The notes under the pieces are model-generated. The model had not been told where the DNA came from. It saw only the letters and a program-made list of their open reading frames with translations, and made no database searches. This document shows positions 48,749 to 59,653 of a stretch of 64,000 nt of DNA, piece by piece (the first letter of the stretch is position 1; each line of letters opens with the position of its first letter). Position numbers and translations under genes: made by a program. The stretch comes from Streptomyces buecherae (GTDB lineage: Bacteria > Actinomycetota > Actinomycetes > Streptomycetales > Streptomycetaceae). The stretch spans positions 2,072,501 through 2,136,500 of the forward strand of contig NZ_CP060404.1 of the NCBI RefSeq assembly GCF_014295035.1, in the 5' to 3' direction.

Positions 48749-49594
48749 TCAGAACAGGACGCTCATGAACGCGCCGACCTCGCGGAAGCCGACGCGCCGG
48801 TACGCGGCTCGGGCCGCCGCGTTGTAGTCGTTGACGTACAGGCTGACGACCGGGGCCACCTCGCGCAGGGCGTAGCTGAGTACGGCGGCCATGCCGGTTT
48901 CGGAGAGGCCGCGGCCCCGGTACTCGGGAGCGACCCAGACGCCCTGGATCTGGCAGGCGTGCGGGGTGACGGCGCCGACCTCGGCCTTGAAGATGACCTG
49001 CCCGTCTTCGACGCGGGCGAAGGAGCGGCCGGAACCGACGAGCTCCGCGACGCGCGCCTGGTAGAGCAGGCCGCCGTCGCCCGCCAGCGGCGAGACGCCG
49101 ACCTCCTCGGTGAACATGGCCACGCAGGCGGGCATGATCACGTCCATTTCGTCCTTGCGGACGCGGCGCACCAACGGGTCGGGGGTGACGTTCGTCGGCA
49201 TCGTCGTGGTGATCATCAGCGGCTGGTGGCTGCGCACCTCGCGAGCCGGACCCCAGCTCGGTTCCAGCAGGGACCAGAGGTCAGCGGTGGGCTCGGCGGG
49301 CCCGACGATCGAGGAACAGCGGCGCCCGGAGCGGCGCGCGCGGTCGGCGAAGGCGCGCACGGCGTCGGGGGTGGCGCAGATGGGTACGAGGTTGGCCCCG
49401 GCGTAGCACAGCGATTCCAGCCGTCCGTCGGCGTACCAACCCCACATCTCGCCGCCGAGCCGCCACGGGTCCAGACCTGCCGTCTGGACCCGTGCGGCAA
49501 CGAAGGCATTGGCCACCGGGTCGCGGTCGAGGACGGCGAGCGCCGCATCGAGCTCACCCGGCTCAAGGACCCTGGTGGTGGTCGTCGTCAGCAC
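48749..49594 (-). CDS. GNAT acetyltransferase with DUF4081-type N-terminus
   Basis: A 281-residue, two-part protein. The N-terminal half (VLTTTTTRVLEPGELDAALAVL onward) matches the DUF4081 region often fused to GNAT domains in actinobacteria. The C-terminal GNAT domain shows IQGVWVAPEYRGRGLSETGMAAV and VNDYNAAARAAYRRVGF. GTG at 49594 gives the family N-terminus; the longer frame does not. In Streptomyces it regularly sits next to ispG, as I recall. The substrate is unknown. Confidence 0.9.
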   Translation of the reverse strand: MLTTTTTRVLEPGELDAALAVLDRDPVANAFVAARVQTAGLDPWRLGGEMWGWYADGRLESLCYAGANLVPICATPDAVRAFADRARRSGRRCSSIVGPAEPTADLWSLLEPSWGPAREVRSHQPLMITTTMPTNVTPDPLVRRVRKDEMDVIMPACVAMFTEEVGVSPLAGDGGLLYQARVAELVGSGRSFARVEDGQVIFKAEVGAVTPHACQIQGVWVAPEYRGRGLSETGMAAVLSYALREVAPVVSLYVNDYNAAARAAYRRVGFREVGAFMSVLF

Positions 49595-49713
49595 GTGTCG
49601 GTATGCCTCGTGGTTGCGGGCCTGCGGGCCACAGGGGACTCGGTTTCCGCACTGTACCTCGCTCCCCCGCGCCGCACCCCCGCAACCGTGAACGAGGCAA
49701 CGACCGGCCAACG

Positions 49714-50868
49714 TCAGCTGACGGATACCTCGGGTTCGCCGGAGGCGACGCCGGCCTTTTCCATCTCTTCGGCGATCTTCATGGCCTCGTCGATCAGGGT
49801 CTCCACGATCTTCGACTCCGGCACGGTCTTGATGACCTCACCCTTCACGAAGATCTGCCCCTTCCCATTACCCGACGCCACACCCAGATCCGCCTCACGC
49901 GCCTCACCAGGCCCATTCACCACACACCCCATCACCGCCACCCGCAACGGCACCTCCATCCCCTCAAGCCCAGCCGTCACCTCATCAGCCAGCTTGTACA
50001 CATCCACCTGCGCCCGCCCACACGACGGACACGACACGATCTCCAACCGACGCGGCTTGAGGTTCAACGACTCCAGAATCTGGAGACCGACCTTGACCTC
50101 CTCCGCCGGCGGCGCCGACAACGACACCCGAATCGTGTCCCCGATCCCCTCCGACAACAACGCACCAAACGCCACAGCCGACTTGATCGTCCCCTGGAAC
50201 GCCGGACCCGCCTCCGTCACACCCAAATGCAACGGATAGTCACACCGCGCCGCCAACAAGCGATAGGCGTTGACCATCACCACCGGATCGTTGTGCTTCA
50301 CCGAGATCTTGATATCCCGAAACCCGTGCTCCTCGAACAACGAGCACTCCCACAACGCCGACTCCACCAACGCCTCCGGCGTGGCCTTGCCGTACTTCGC
50401 CAACAACCGCTTGTCCAACGACCCCGCGTTGACCCCGATCCGAATCGGCACCCCCGCGTCCGAGGCCGCCTTCGCGATCTCCTTCACCTTGTCATCGAAC
50501 TGCCGGATGTTCCCCGGATTCACCCGCACCGCCGCACACCCGGCATCGATCGCCGCGAACACGTACTTCGGCTGGAAGTGAATATCAGCGATCACCGGGA
50601 TCTGCGACTTCTTCGCGATCGCCGGCAACGCCTCCGCGTCATCCTGCGACGGACACGCCACCCGCACGATCTGACAACCCGACGCCGTCAACTCCGCGAT
50701 CTGCTGCAACGTCGCGTTCACATCCGCCGTCAACGTCGTCGTCATCGACTGCACGGACACCGGGGCATCACCCCCGACAGGCACCGAGCCCACCTGAATC
50801 TGGCGGCTCACCCTACGGTCAGCAAGCTTGGTCGGAACGGACGGCATTCCAAGCGAAATCGCAGTCAT
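49714..50868 (-). CDS. ispG: 4-hydroxy-3-methylbut-2-enyl diphosphate synthase
   Basis: A 384-residue IspG (GcpE), the iron-sulfur enzyme of the MEP isoprenoid pathway that converts MEcPP to HMBPP. Cluster cysteines are in SCPSCGR and [10 protein letters not shown], and the TIM-barrel part shows [10 protein letters not shown] and ADIHFQPKY. The start ATG at 50868 gives [12 protein letters not shown]. Codon use across about 49850-50760 is unlike the neighbours, with TTG for Leu and GGT and GCG favoured. dxr and rseP lie upstream across a 688-base gap. Confidence 0.97.
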   Translation of the reverse strand: MTAISLGMPSVPTKLADRRVSRQIQVGSVPVGGDAPVSVQSMTTTLTADVNATLQQIAELTASGCQIVRVACPSQDDAEALPAIAKKSQIPVIADIHFQPKYVFAAIDAGCAAVRVNPGNIRQFDDKVKEIAKAASDAGVPIRIGVNAGSLDKRLLAKYGKATPEALVESALWECSLFEEHGFRDIKISVKHNDPVVMVNAYRLLAARCDYPLHLGVTEAGPAFQGTIKSAVAFGALLSEGIGDTIRVSLSAPPAEEVKVGLQILESLNLKPRRLEIVSCPSCGRAQVDVYKLADEVTAGLEGMEVPLRVAVMGCVVNGPGEAREADLGVASGNGKGQIFVKGEVIKTVPESKIVETLIDEAMKIAEEMEKAGVASGEPEVSVS

Positions 50869-51398
50869 CTGGCGAGCAACCCCAAGGTGTGTAACGAGGT
50901 CCCGAGATCGGCGGGCTCCGGTCTTCGAGATTACGGCACCCGACGCGGACACAGCGCACCCAGCCTCTAACCTCACACGATCGGTGATAGGCGGACGAAT
51001 ACGCCATGCCAGAACTTCGCTCCTTCGTGGCACGTACGTCAGCCAGCCGAAAGATCAACACTCCGCGCCGCCCGCCACGGCGCCGACGGCCGGCGGCCCC
51101 GTCCCCCGCGCGCTCGCCGCCCCGTAGGCCAGCCCCCAGGGGCGCGACCGCACGCGGCAGGGGTGAACAACGCGCCCCGTGGCGGCGTGGTCGCGCAGCT
51201 CCGTACCGAACCGCCGTATCGCCAGAGATCGTGGCGCACTACGCCAAACTCGCCCCATTACCACACGCACATGATTCAGCACGGTGAGCGATGGAGTCGG
51301 CAATGTGGGACGCATGTCACGTTGCATGGAGCAGGCGGCGGCGCGGTCGCCCTGGGGCGTCGTCGGGCCATCGTGGCCCCGTTCCAGCGATCCCAGCG
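50869..51398. other. Gap between the site-2 protease gene and ispG
   Basis: The ispG-side part of a 688-base gap. No gene is supported; short frames here look like shadows. The ispG promoter should lie here. The two hairpins at 51399-51553 fill the other end. No heptamer array is present, unlike most gaps of this size. Confidence 0.55.
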
Positions 51399-51438
51399 GC
51401 CGCGGGACGGAGCCCGCGGCCGGGCTCCGTCCCGCGGC
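51399..51438 (-). terminator. 17-bp perfect hairpin, second of a pair after rseP
   Basis: Arms 51399-51415 and 51422-51438 pair perfectly over 17 bp with a six-base loop. It lies about 75 bases beyond the first rseP hairpin on the minus strand, making a tandem terminator like the one at the eccC-esx junction. Confidence 0.75.
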
Positions 51439-51514
51439 GGCCTACGGAGCCGGCATACGGCTGGGCCAGAAGCTCGGTACGCGGGGCAGCGGTGGTGGCC
51501 TGGTGACGTACCCG

Positions 51515-51553
51515 CGCTCGGGGCGGCGCGTCACGCTGGCGCCGCCCCGAGCG
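51515..51553 (-). terminator. 14-bp perfect hairpin directly after rseP
   Basis: Arms 51515-51528 and 51540-51553 pair perfectly over 14 bp, three bases after the rseP stop. It is the probable primary terminator of dxr-rseP. Confidence 0.82.
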
Positions 51554-51556
51554 GCG

Positions 51557-52858
51557 TCAGGTGATGCGTACGGGGTTGACCACGTCGGCGATGAGGACCA
51601 GCAGGGTGAAGCAGATGAAGATTCCGGCGACGACGTACGCGACCGGCATGAGCTTGGCGACGTCGAAGGGGCCCGGGTCGGGGCGGCGGAAGACGCGCGC
51701 CGTCTTGCGCCGTACGGACTCCCACAACGCGCCCGCGATGTGCCCGCCGTCCAGTGGCAGCAGCGGCAGCATGTTGAACAGGAACAGCGAGAGGTTGAAG
51801 CCCGCCACCAGGAACAGCATCGTGGCGACCTGTTGCTCCGGCGGAATGTCGAGGTTGAACACCTCGCCGCCGACGCGTGCGGCGCCCACCACGCCCATCG
51901 GCGAGTCGGGCTCGCGCTCGGCGTCACCGAAGGCGGCGTTCCACAGGTCGGGGATCTTGGACGGCAGCGCCACCAGCGACTCGACGCCGGATTCCACCAT
52001 GTCGCCCATGCGCTCGACGGACTCGCCGAAGGACTGCTGGACGACACCCGTGGCGGGCGCGAAGCCGAGGAAGCCAGCGGTGACGTACTCGTCTCTCACG
52101 TAGCCGCCGTCACCGTCCGACTTGGCGACCTTGTTCTTGATGAGGTCGGCTTGCAGCGTCTTGTGCGCCCCGTCCCGCTCCACGGTGATGGTGGCGGGCC
52201 CCGTGGTGTCGCGGATGTCACGCTGGAGCGTCTGCCAGTCCGGGGTCGGCTGACCGTTGAACGCCACGATCTTGTCGCCGGGCTCGAGCCCCGCCGCCTT
52301 GGCCGGGGAGTCCTTGGCGTCCTTCGGGCACGTATCCGTGTTGGCCGAGGCGGGGATCACGCACTCGGAGACGGAGCCGACGGTAGTGGTCTGGGTGTTG
52401 ACGCCGAAGGTCATCATCACGCCGATGAAGATCACCACGGCGAGCACCAGGTTCATGAACGGCCCGGCGAACATGACGATCACGCGCTTCCACGGCTTGC
52501 GCGTGTAGAACAACCGCTTCTCGTCGCCCGGCTGGAGCTCCTCGTACGCGGCCGACCTGGCGTCCTCGACCATGCTCCGCCACGGCGAGGTGGAGCGCGC
52601 CGTGACCTTGCCGTCGTCGCCGGGCGGGAACATGCCGATCATGCGGATGTAGCCGCCGAGCGGGATGGCCTTGATGCCGTACTCCGTCTCGCCCTTCTTG
52701 CGCGAGAAGATCGTCGGCCCGAAACCGACCATGTACTCCGGTACCCGGATGCCGAACAGCTTGGCGGTCGAGAGGTGTCCCAGCTCGTGCCAGGCGATGG
52801 AGAAGAGCAGGCCGACGACGAAGACGATTATCCCAAGAATCGTCATCCAGGTCGTCAT
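51557..52858 (-). CDS. rseP: Site-2 membrane metalloprotease (RseP/RIP type)
   Basis: A 433-residue M50 protease that cuts substrates within the membrane, for example anti-sigma factors. The zinc motif HELGH lies at residues 24-28 in the first membrane helix. A PDZ domain lies in the middle ([18 protein letters not shown]), and the second metal motif [12 protein letters not shown] is near the C-terminus. The ATG at 52858 overlaps the dxr stop (ATGA). Its substrate is unknown, though a sigma-factor cascade is the usual role. Confidence 0.94.
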   Translation of the reverse strand: MTTWMTILGIIVFVVGLLFSIAWHELGHLSTAKLFGIRVPEYMVGFGPTIFSRKKGETEYGIKAIPLGGYIRMIGMFPPGDDGKVTARSTSPWRSMVEDARSAAYEELQPGDEKRLFYTRKPWKRVIVMFAGPFMNLVLAVVIFIGVMMTFGVNTQTTTVGSVSECVIPASANTDTCPKDAKDSPAKAAGLEPGDKIVAFNGQPTPDWQTLQRDIRDTTGPATITVERDGAHKTLQADLIKNKVAKSDGDGGYVRDEYVTAGFLGFAPATGVVQQSFGESVERMGDMVESGVESLVALPSKIPDLWNAAFGDAEREPDSPMGVVGAARVGGEVFNLDIPPEQQVATMLFLVAGFNLSLFLFNMLPLLPLDGGHIAGALWESVRRKTARVFRRPDPGPFDVAKLMPVAYVVAGIFICFTLLVLIADVVNPVRIT

Positions 52859-54144
52859 GCGCGTACCTCCGATGTTGCCTTCGCCGCCCGTGCGGCCAGT
52901 TCCCGGGCGCGGGCGCGCGCCCATGTCTCCGCTTCGAGGACGTCAGTCACCGACAGCGAGGTTCCATCATGGCGCTTTTTCACGGCGCCTGAGGCCAGTC
53001 CTTCGGAGACCACGGCGGCCACCGTGTCCACGATCCCGGTGAAGGGCAGTCGCTCGGCCAGGAACGCGTCCACGCATTCCTCGTTCGCCGCGTTGAAAAC
53101 GGCGGGCGCGGTACCGCCCAGGTCGCCCACGTGGCGCGCCAGGGCCACGGAGGGGAACGCCTCCGTGTCGAGCGGGAAGAACTCCCACGTCGACGCCTTC
53201 GTCCAGTCGCAGCCCGGCGCGGCGTCCGGCACCCGGTCCGGCCATCCCAGGCCGAGCGCGATCGGCATGCGCATGTTGGGCGGACTGACCTGGGCGAGCG
53301 TCGAACCGTCGGTGAACTCGACCATGGAGTGCACGTACGACTGCGGGTGGACGACGACCTCGATGCGGTCGAAGGGGATGTCGAACAGCAGGTGCGCCTC
53401 GATGACCTCAAGGCCCTTGTTGACCAGGGTCGCCGAGTTGATGGTGACGACCGGGCCCATGTCCCAGGTGGGGTGGGCGAGCGCCTGGCGGGGCGTGACG
53501 GCGGTCAGTTCCTCCCGGCTGCGCCCGCGGAAGGGGCCGCCGCTGGCCGTGACGACCAGTTTGCGCACCTCGGCCGGGGTGCCGCCCATCAGGGCCTGGA
53601 AGAGCGCCGAGTGCTCCGAGTCGACCGGGACGATCTGGCCCGGCTTGGCCACAGCCTTGACCAACGGTCCTCCGACGATCAAAGACTCCTTGTTCGCGAG
53701 GATGAGCACGCTGCCGGCCTCTAGGGCGGCCAGCGTCGGGGCGAGCCCGATCGAACCGGTGATGCCGTTGAGGACGGAGTGGCACTCGCTGCCCGCGAGC
53801 TCGGTGGCCGCCTCCGGCCCCGCGAGGATCTCGGGCAGCGGCTCAGCTCCGTACCGCGCCCGCAGCGCCTCACGGAGCGCGGGCACGACGTCCTGCCGCG
53901 CGACGGCGACCATACGGACCCGCAACTGGTGCGCCTGCTCCGCGAGCAACTCCACCCGTCCACCGGCAGCGGACAGCCCCGTGACCTGGAACCGGTCGGG
54001 ATTGCGCAACACCACGTCGATGGCCTGGGTTCCGATCGAACCCGTTGAGCCGAGAATCACGATGGTGCGCGGGGCCTCCGGGGCTGCGGAGGCGTCGATG
54101 GCAGCGGCGAAGGGCTGGTGCGGCGAGGCGAGGGAGTCCGTCAT
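52855..54144 (-). CDS. dxr: 1-deoxy-D-xylulose 5-phosphate reductoisomerase
   Basis: A 429-residue Dxr, the NADPH enzyme that makes MEP in the isoprenoid pathway. It shows the nucleotide motif [25 protein letters not shown], the metal/substrate motif [20 protein letters not shown] and HPTWDMG. A short N-terminal extension of about 25 residues precedes the core. It is translationally coupled to rseP by ATGA overlap. The upstream 619-base gap holds array 11. Confidence 0.97.
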   Translation of the reverse strand: MTDSLASPHQPFAAAIDASAAPEAPRTIVILGSTGSIGTQAIDVVLRNPDRFQVTGLSAAGGRVELLAEQAHQLRVRMVAVARQDVVPALREALRARYGAEPLPEILAGPEAATELAGSECHSVLNGITGSIGLAPTLAALEAGSVLILANKESLIVGGPLVKAVAKPGQIVPVDSEHSALFQALMGGTPAEVRKLVVTASGGPFRGRSREELTAVTPRQALAHPTWDMGPVVTINSATLVNKGLEVIEAHLLFDIPFDRIEVVVHPQSYVHSMVEFTDGSTLAQVSPPNMRMPIALGLGWPDRVPDAAPGCDWTKASTWEFFPLDTEAFPSVALARHVGDLGGTAPAVFNAANEECVDAFLAERLPFTGIVDTVAAVVSEGLASGAVKKRHDGTSLSVTDVLEAETWARARARELAARAAKATSEVRA

Positions 54145-54347
54145 CCCCCCATTGTGGCCGCTCCACCGCGGGATTTGGGGGGCGCACCCCTAGTAGGACT
54201 CTGCCATAGCGGGGTCGGGGCGAACCAGGGGTCGCCGCGGCGCGGAGCGGGGCGGCCTCCTCGGGACCGCCTTGCGGGATCGCGCGCGCCGTGCGGTGCT
54301 GGGGCCCGGTGACGGGCCCAGCGGTGCCGGTGGGGCGGGGCTCCGTG

Positions 54348-54527
54348 CCCCGTGCCCCGTGCCCCGTGCCCCGTGCCCCGTGCCCCGTGCCCCGTGCCCC
54401 GTGCCCCCAGGCAGGATCGCCGCTTCGTGCTCCGTGCTCCGTGCTCCGTGCTCCGTACTCCGTGCTCCGTGCTCCGTGCTCCGTGCTCCGTGCTCCGTGC
54501 TCCGTGCTCCGTGCTCCGTGCTCCGTG
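54348..54527 (+). repeat. Heptamer array 11, full composite form (8 + 15 units)
   Basis: One CTCCGTG (54341-54347) precedes eight perfect CCCCGTG units (54348-54403), then CCCCCA and the linker GGCAGGATCGCCGC (54410-54423). Fifteen CTCCGTG-type units follow (54423-54527), two of them with one change (CTTCGTG first, CTCCGTA fifth). The flank GGATGGTGCCGCGG is at 54536-54549, as in array 6. The rest of the dxr/acyl-CoA dehydrogenase gap (54145-54763) shows no gene. Confidence 0.95.
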
Positions 54528-54763
54528 CTCCGGCCGGATGGTGCCGCGGGTGGTCCGTGCGTGGCAAAGCGGCACGGCGCGCGGGGGCGGAGGGAATGAC
54601 CGGCCTGGGCGCTGCGTACGCAACTCCGTGGGGCGGGTGCACTTCTTCGTGGTCGCCCCGTACGGTCGCGCATGGCCGGCGGCGCCGGGGTGCGGCGTAC
54701 TGCTGTGCGGCGTAGCGCGGTGCTGTCGCGTGCGCGGGGCAGGGCGGGTGGCGGGGTGGCTCG

Positions 54764-56725
54764 TCAGCGGACGGGGCGGTGGACGGTGGGTACGCGGGCG
54801 GGGCCTGGCGTCGCGTCGGCGATCCAGGGGCCGTCGCCACTGGGGTCGAGGATGCCTTCCTCCACCCAGGTGTAGCCGCCGCCGAGTACGTCTGAGGCCA
54901 CCGCGCGGTCCAGGGCGTCGGTGTTGCTCCACAAGCGCCCGAACAACTCCTCGACGCGGACGCGGGATTGCTGGCAGAAGGCGTCGGCGAGCCGGTACGC
55001 CTCGGCGCCGTGCGCCCCGTCCAGCCGTAGCCGCTCGGCCCGAACGCACGCAGCGCTCATCGCGAACAGTTCGGCGCCGATGTCGACGATGCGTCCGAGG
55101 AAGCCCTGTTTGGCCTCCAGACGGCCCTGCCAGCGCGACATGCCGTAGAAGGTGGAGCGGGCCAGTTTGCGCGCGCAGCGCTCCACGTAGCGCAGGTGTG
55201 AGGCGAGGTCCCGGTGGCCGGGTGGGTGGAACTGCGCGTACGAGCGCGGAAGCTGGCCCGCCCCCGTCACGAGTCGGGGCAACCAGCGAGCGTAGAAGGC
55301 GCCCGCCTTCGCGCCTGCCCTGGCCTTGTCACGGAGCGGCGTGTCCGGGGCGATCAGGTCGCCCGCCACCGACAGGTGTGCGTCGACGGCCTCGCGGGCG
55401 ATGAGGAGGTGCATGATCTCCGTGGAGCCCTCGAAGATCCGGTTGATCCGCAGGTCGCGCAGGACTTGTTCGGCGGGTACCGCGCGTTCGCCCCGCGCGG
55501 CGAGCGAGGCCGCGGTCTCGAACCCGCGACCGCCGCGAAGCTGCACCAGTTCGTCGGCCATCAGCCAGCCCATCTCCGAGCCGTACAGCTTGGCGAGCGC
55601 GGCCTCGATGCGGATGTCGTTGCGATCCTCGTCGGCCATGTGGGACGACAAGTCGACAACGGCCTCCAGGGCGAACGTCGTCGCGGCGATGAAGGCGACC
55701 TTCGATCCCACGGCCTCGTGCCGGCCGATCGGCTTGCCCCACTGCTCCCGGGCGGCCGACCACTCCCGGGCGATCTTCAGGCACCACTTTCCCGTGCCGA
55801 CGCACATGGCGGGCAGCGACAGGCGGCCCGTGTTGAGAGTGGTGAGGGCGATCTTCAGGCCGGCGCCCTCGGGCCCGATACGGTGCCGGGCCGGAACGCG
55901 CACGCGGTGGAACCGCGTGACGCCGTTCTCGATGCCGCGCAGCCCCATGAAGGCGTTCCGGTTCTCGACGGTGACCCCGTCGGCCGCGGCCTCGACGACG
56001 AAGGCGGTGATGCCGCCCTTGTGGCCGTCGCCCTCCGGCACCCGGGCCATGACGACGAGGAGGTCGGCGACGACACCGTTGGTCGTCCACAGCTTGACGC
56101 CGTCCAGTACGTAGTCCTCGCCGTCCGGCACCGCGGTGGTCGCCAGTCGCGCCGGGTCGGACCCGACGTCGGGCTCGGTCAGCAGGAACGCCGAGATGTC
56201 GGTACGGGCGCACCGCGGCAGGAAGGCTTCGCGTTGCTCCTGCGTGCCGAACATCTTCAGCGGCTGCGGCACCCCGATGGACTGGTGCGCGGAGAGCAGC
56301 GCCGCGATGGCGGGGCTGACGGAGCTGACAAGCGCCAGCGCCCGGTTGTAGTGGACCTGACTGAGACCGAGCCCGCCGTACTCGGTGCCGATCTTCATGC
56401 CGAGGGCGCCGAGTTCCTTGAGACCGTTGATCGTCTCGTCGGGGATGCGCGCCTCGCGCTCGATCCGAGCGCTGTCGATCTTCGTCTCGCAGAACGTCCG
56501 AAGTTCGGCGAGGAACTCCTCGCCGCGCTGGACGCTCTCGGTCGAGAGCGCTGGGTACGGGTGGATGAGGTCGAGCCGGAAGCGGCCGAGGAACAGTTCC
56601 TTGGCGAAGCTCGGCTTGCGCCATGTCGCTTCCCGGGCGGCTTCCGCGACCTGGCGCGCTTCGCGCTCGGACACGGACGGCGTCGTCGGGGGCGTCGGCG
56701 GGGGCGTTGCGGATGGAGCGGTCAT
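54764..56725 (-). CDS. Acyl-CoA dehydrogenase family protein, long form
   Basis: A 653-residue FAD acyl-CoA dehydrogenase. The core (about residues 85-455) shows LTEPDVGSDPARLATTA, GLRGIENGVTRFHRVRVPA and the C-terminal RIFEGSTEIMHLLIAREAVD. A further helical domain of about 190 residues follows, as in the VLCAD/ACAD9 type. Long-chain fatty acyl-CoA oxidation is the likely class, but the exact substrate is not evident. The first 25 residues are Pro/Thr-rich. It stands alone between array-bearing gaps. Confidence 0.92.
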   Translation of the reverse strand: MTAPSATPPPTPPTTPSVSEREARQVAEAAREATWRKPSFAKELFLGRFRLDLIHPYPALSTESVQRGEEFLAELRTFCETKIDSARIEREARIPDETINGLKELGALGMKIGTEYGGLGLSQVHYNRALALVSSVSPAIAALLSAHQSIGVPQPLKMFGTQEQREAFLPRCARTDISAFLLTEPDVGSDPARLATTAVPDGEDYVLDGVKLWTTNGVVADLLVVMARVPEGDGHKGGITAFVVEAAADGVTVENRNAFMGLRGIENGVTRFHRVRVPARHRIGPEGAGLKIALTTLNTGRLSLPAMCVGTGKWCLKIAREWSAAREQWGKPIGRHEAVGSKVAFIAATTFALEAVVDLSSHMADEDRNDIRIEAALAKLYGSEMGWLMADELVQLRGGRGFETAASLAARGERAVPAEQVLRDLRINRIFEGSTEIMHLLIAREAVDAHLSVAGDLIAPDTPLRDKARAGAKAGAFYARWLPRLVTGAGQLPRSYAQFHPPGHRDLASHLRYVERCARKLARSTFYGMSRWQGRLEAKQGFLGRIVDIGAELFAMSAACVRAERLRLDGAHGAEAYRLADAFCQQSRVRVEELFGRLWSNTDALDRAVASDVLGGGYTWVEEGILDPSGDGPWIADATPGPARVPTVHRPVR

Positions 56726-57064
56726 CGGGAGCTCACCTCGCCGCGTCGTGGGATCGGAGCGGGCGGAGCGACCATCGGCGCGGGGCCCGGATGGCTGCCC
56801 CGCAGCCGGTATTCGCCGGCCCGTTCTGCTGGTCGGCGTGTACCCGATCCCAGCGCCCCGTATCAGCCAGCGCAGCCCAGCCCGACGTACGGCGTAACGG
56901 GTGCCGGCACGGCGAGCTTCGGGTGGCGGGGGGGAGCGGAAGGACAGTGGGGTGGGGTGGCGAGGGCGAGTGGCGTGGCCTCGGCGGGGCTACGTCGCGG
57001 GGTGCGGCCCGCCGCGTCGGAGAGCGCGGCGGGCATGGGGCGTGGGGCGGCGGCCCCGCCCGGG

Positions 57065-57155
57065 CACGGGGCACGGGGCACGGGGCACGGGGCACGGGGC
57101 ACGGGGCACGGGGCACGGGGCACGGGGCACGGGGCACGGGGCACGGGGCACGGAG
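57065..57155 (+). repeat. Heptamer array 12 (12 CACGGGG + 1 CACGGAG)
   Basis: Twelve perfect CACGGGG units and one terminal CACGGAG in the 663-base gap between the aldehyde dehydrogenase and acyl-CoA dehydrogenase genes. The array is preceded by CCCGGG, as is array 13. Apart from it and the hairpin at 57271-57308 the gap shows no gene. Confidence 0.95.
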
Positions 57156-57270
57156 CCAACGGGCGGGAGGCGGATGGGACACGGGTGCGGGGTGCGGCAG
57201 GGGGCGGCGCCGGTGTAAGCAGGAGCCCAGACGCGTAACGTGCCTCGTTGCGCGCGGAGCCCCGAACGGA

Positions 57271-57308
57271 GCGACGGCTGGAGCGTGGTGCTTCGCTCCA
57301 GCCGTCGC
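57271..57308 (-). terminator. 15-bp perfect hairpin after the aldehyde dehydrogenase gene
   Basis: Arms 57271-57285 and 57294-57308 pair perfectly over 15 bp with an eight-base loop, about 80 bases after the stop codon. Confidence 0.8.
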
Positions 57309-57388
57309 CTGCGCCGCCACGGTTACTTCGGCGCCAGTTCCTCGATGTCGCGCCCGCCGTCGGCTCCGTGCCGAACCGCCGGACCGCC

Positions 57389-58849
57389 CTACAGGTCGAT
57401 GCCGGTGAACACCATGACGCGCTCGTAGGTGTAGTCGTCCATGGCGAAGCGGACGCCTTCGCGTCCGACACCGGACTGCTTGGCGCCGCCGTACGGCATC
57501 TGGTCCGCCCGGTAGGAAGGAACGTCGCCGATGATGACGCCGCCGACCTCAAGCGCGCGGTGCGCGCGGAAGGCGGCCCGGGTGTCGTGCGTGAAGACGC
57601 CCGCCTGCAGGCCGTACTTGGAGTCGTTGACGGCCTGGAAGGCCGCGTCCTCGCCGTCGACCCTGTGGAGCGTCAGGACGGGGCCGAAGATCTCCTCGCG
57701 GGCGAGGGTGGCGTCGGCGGGGACGTCGGCGAGGACGGTCGGGGCGTAGGAGGCTCCGTCGCGCTTGCCCCCGGCGAGCAGCGTCGCCCCGCCCCGTACG
57801 GCCTCCTCGACCCACGACTCGACGCGCTTCGCGGCGTCCTCGCTGACCAGTGGGCCGACCTCGGTGGCCTCGTCCGAGGGGTCGCCGGTGACCTGTGCCT
57901 CGACGGCGGCCACGACCTTGGGGACGAGCCGCTCGTACAGCGACGCGTCCGCGATCACACGCTGGACGGAGATGCAGGACTGGCCGCCCTGGTAGTTGGA
58001 GAAGGTCGCGATACGGGTCGCGGCCCAGTCGAGGTCCGCCTCGGAGGCGAAGTCCGGGAGCACGACGGCCGCCCCGTTGCCCCCGAGTTCCAGCGTGCAG
58101 TGCTTGCGGGGCACCGACTCCATGATCGCGTAGCCGACCTTGTCAGAGCCGGTGAAGGAGATGACCGGAAGCCGCTCGTCCTGCACCAGCGCGGGCATGC
58201 GGTCGTTGGGTACCGGGAGCACCGACCAGCAACCCGCCGGCAGGTCGGTCTCGGCCAGCAGCTCGCCGAGCAGCAACGCCGACAGCGGAGTGGCGGGCGC
58301 GGGCTTCAGGATGATCGGCGTACCGACGGCGATGGCGGGGGCGACCTTGTGCGCGCAGAGGTTCAGCGGGAAGTTGAACGGGGCGATGCCCAGCACGGTG
58401 CCGCGCGGGAAACGACGCGTGAGCGCCAGCCGCCCGACCCCGCCGGTGTCGGTGTCCAGGCGCTGGGCCTCCCCACCGTTGAACCGACGGGCTTCCTCCG
58501 TCGCGAAGCGGAACACGGAGATCGCCCGACCCACCTCGCCGCGGGCCCACTTCATGGGCTTGCCGTTCTCGGCGGAGATGAGTTGGGCGATCTCCTCCGT
58601 GCGCTCGGTGAGGCGCTTCGTCACGTGGTCGAGGGCGGCGGCCCGCACGTGCGCCGGGGTGGCCGCGAACTCGGCCTGCACCGCTACGGAGGCGGCCACG
58701 GCCTCCTCGACCTGGGCCTCGGTGGGAATGCTCACGGTGCCGACGAGCCGGTTGTCCCAGGGGGACGTGACGTCGAAGGTGTCCTCGCCGGTCGCCGCGC
58801 GGCCAGCGAGCCAGAAAGCGTGGGTGGCAGATTCTTGAGTGACTGACAC
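57389..58849 (-). CDS. NAD(P)-dependent aldehyde dehydrogenase
   Basis: A 486-residue aldehyde dehydrogenase of the succinic-semialdehyde or lactaldehyde type. Key residues are visible: Asn159 (PFNFP), the nucleotide-binding [11 protein letters not shown], the catalytic base Glu254 (LELGGNG) and the nucleophile Cys292 (GGQSCIS). The GTG at 58849 ([13 protein letters not shown]) is used. Frames extending upstream run through heptamer array 13 and are artefacts. A PucR-type regulator gene lies upstream in the same direction and may control it. Confidence 0.94.
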   Translation of the reverse strand: MSVTQESATHAFWLAGRAATGEDTFDVTSPWDNRLVGTVSIPTEAQVEEAVAASVAVQAEFAATPAHVRAAALDHVTKRLTERTEEIAQLISAENGKPMKWARGEVGRAISVFRFATEEARRFNGGEAQRLDTDTGGVGRLALTRRFPRGTVLGIAPFNFPLNLCAHKVAPAIAVGTPIILKPAPATPLSALLLGELLAETDLPAGCWSVLPVPNDRMPALVQDERLPVISFTGSDKVGYAIMESVPRKHCTLELGGNGAAVVLPDFASEADLDWAATRIATFSNYQGGQSCISVQRVIADASLYERLVPKVVAAVEAQVTGDPSDEATEVGPLVSEDAAKRVESWVEEAVRGGATLLAGGKRDGASYAPTVLADVPADATLAREEIFGPVLTLHRVDGEDAAFQAVNDSKYGLQAGVFTHDTRAAFRAHRALEVGGVIIGDVPSYRADQMPYGGAKQSGVGREGVRFAMDDYTYERVMVFTGIDL

Positions 58850-59653
58850 AGCGAATCCCGGCCCTTCTGATTGGTGGAGGTGGTGCGGTTCGTGGTCGCA
58901 GAACGAGTGCTGGACGGCCGGCGGCGGAACGGGGCGACCATCGCCGACTGCCCCCTGCATCGCTCGGTCACGCCCGGACCGAACGGCGCAGTTCGGCCCG
59001 TATCGCCTGCGTCCTGGGCAGGCGGACCACGTACCGGAGTGCTGACACACGCTCTGCCCACACCGTAGGGGCGATTGACACGTACGGCGTTTGTCCGACT
59101 CGTAGCACTGCCCGCCCGCGTCGTGCCGGATTGGCGCGTGCGAATCGCTGCGTGGTGGCCCATGAGCATTTCGTCGTTTTCCGTCGGCAGAGGCGGCTCG
59201 GGGCGGCCTGCGCGTGATGACGGTGCGCATCGGGCTGGCCCGAGGGTGGCGCATGGACGCGGAGGGCGGCAGGCGGCGGGCTTGAGGAGACTCGGGGCGG
59301 TCTTTCCGAGCGGGAGGACGGGGGTGACGGCTTGCGTGACAGACGGGGCGACGGACGACCACCTGACACGGAGCACGGGGCGCCGCCCCGCCCCCGCCCC
59401 CGGGCACGGGGCACGGGGCACGGGGCACGGGGCACGGGGCACGGGGCACGGGGCACGGGGCACGGGGCACGGGGCACGGGGCACCGCGTGAAGGTGTCGC
59501 GCGGACACGGCCATAACGAAGACGGCCTGTCCGAGAGAGTGTCCCTCGGCGCGACTTCTGTCGTACGGGCATGCCAGCTCCGGCTCCGTAAACGCCCTTG
59601 CGGTCCTTGGTAGGCCGGCCCCGAGTCAGCCGCGCAGCGACCCGTGTGCGCGG
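58850..59653. other. Gap between the regulator and aldehyde dehydrogenase genes
   Basis: 804 bases, the second-largest gap in the window. It contains heptamer array 13 and otherwise no recognisable gene. TTGACA occurs on the plus strand near 59085 but without a matching -10, and it points away from the dehydrogenase. Confidence 0.6.
59405..59481 (+). repeat. Heptamer array 13 (11 perfect CACGGGG units)
   Basis: Eleven perfect CACGGGG units preceded by CCCCCGGG. It lies about 170 bases after the regulator stop on the minus strand. Unit, orientation and preceding CCCGGG match array 12. Confidence 0.95.
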
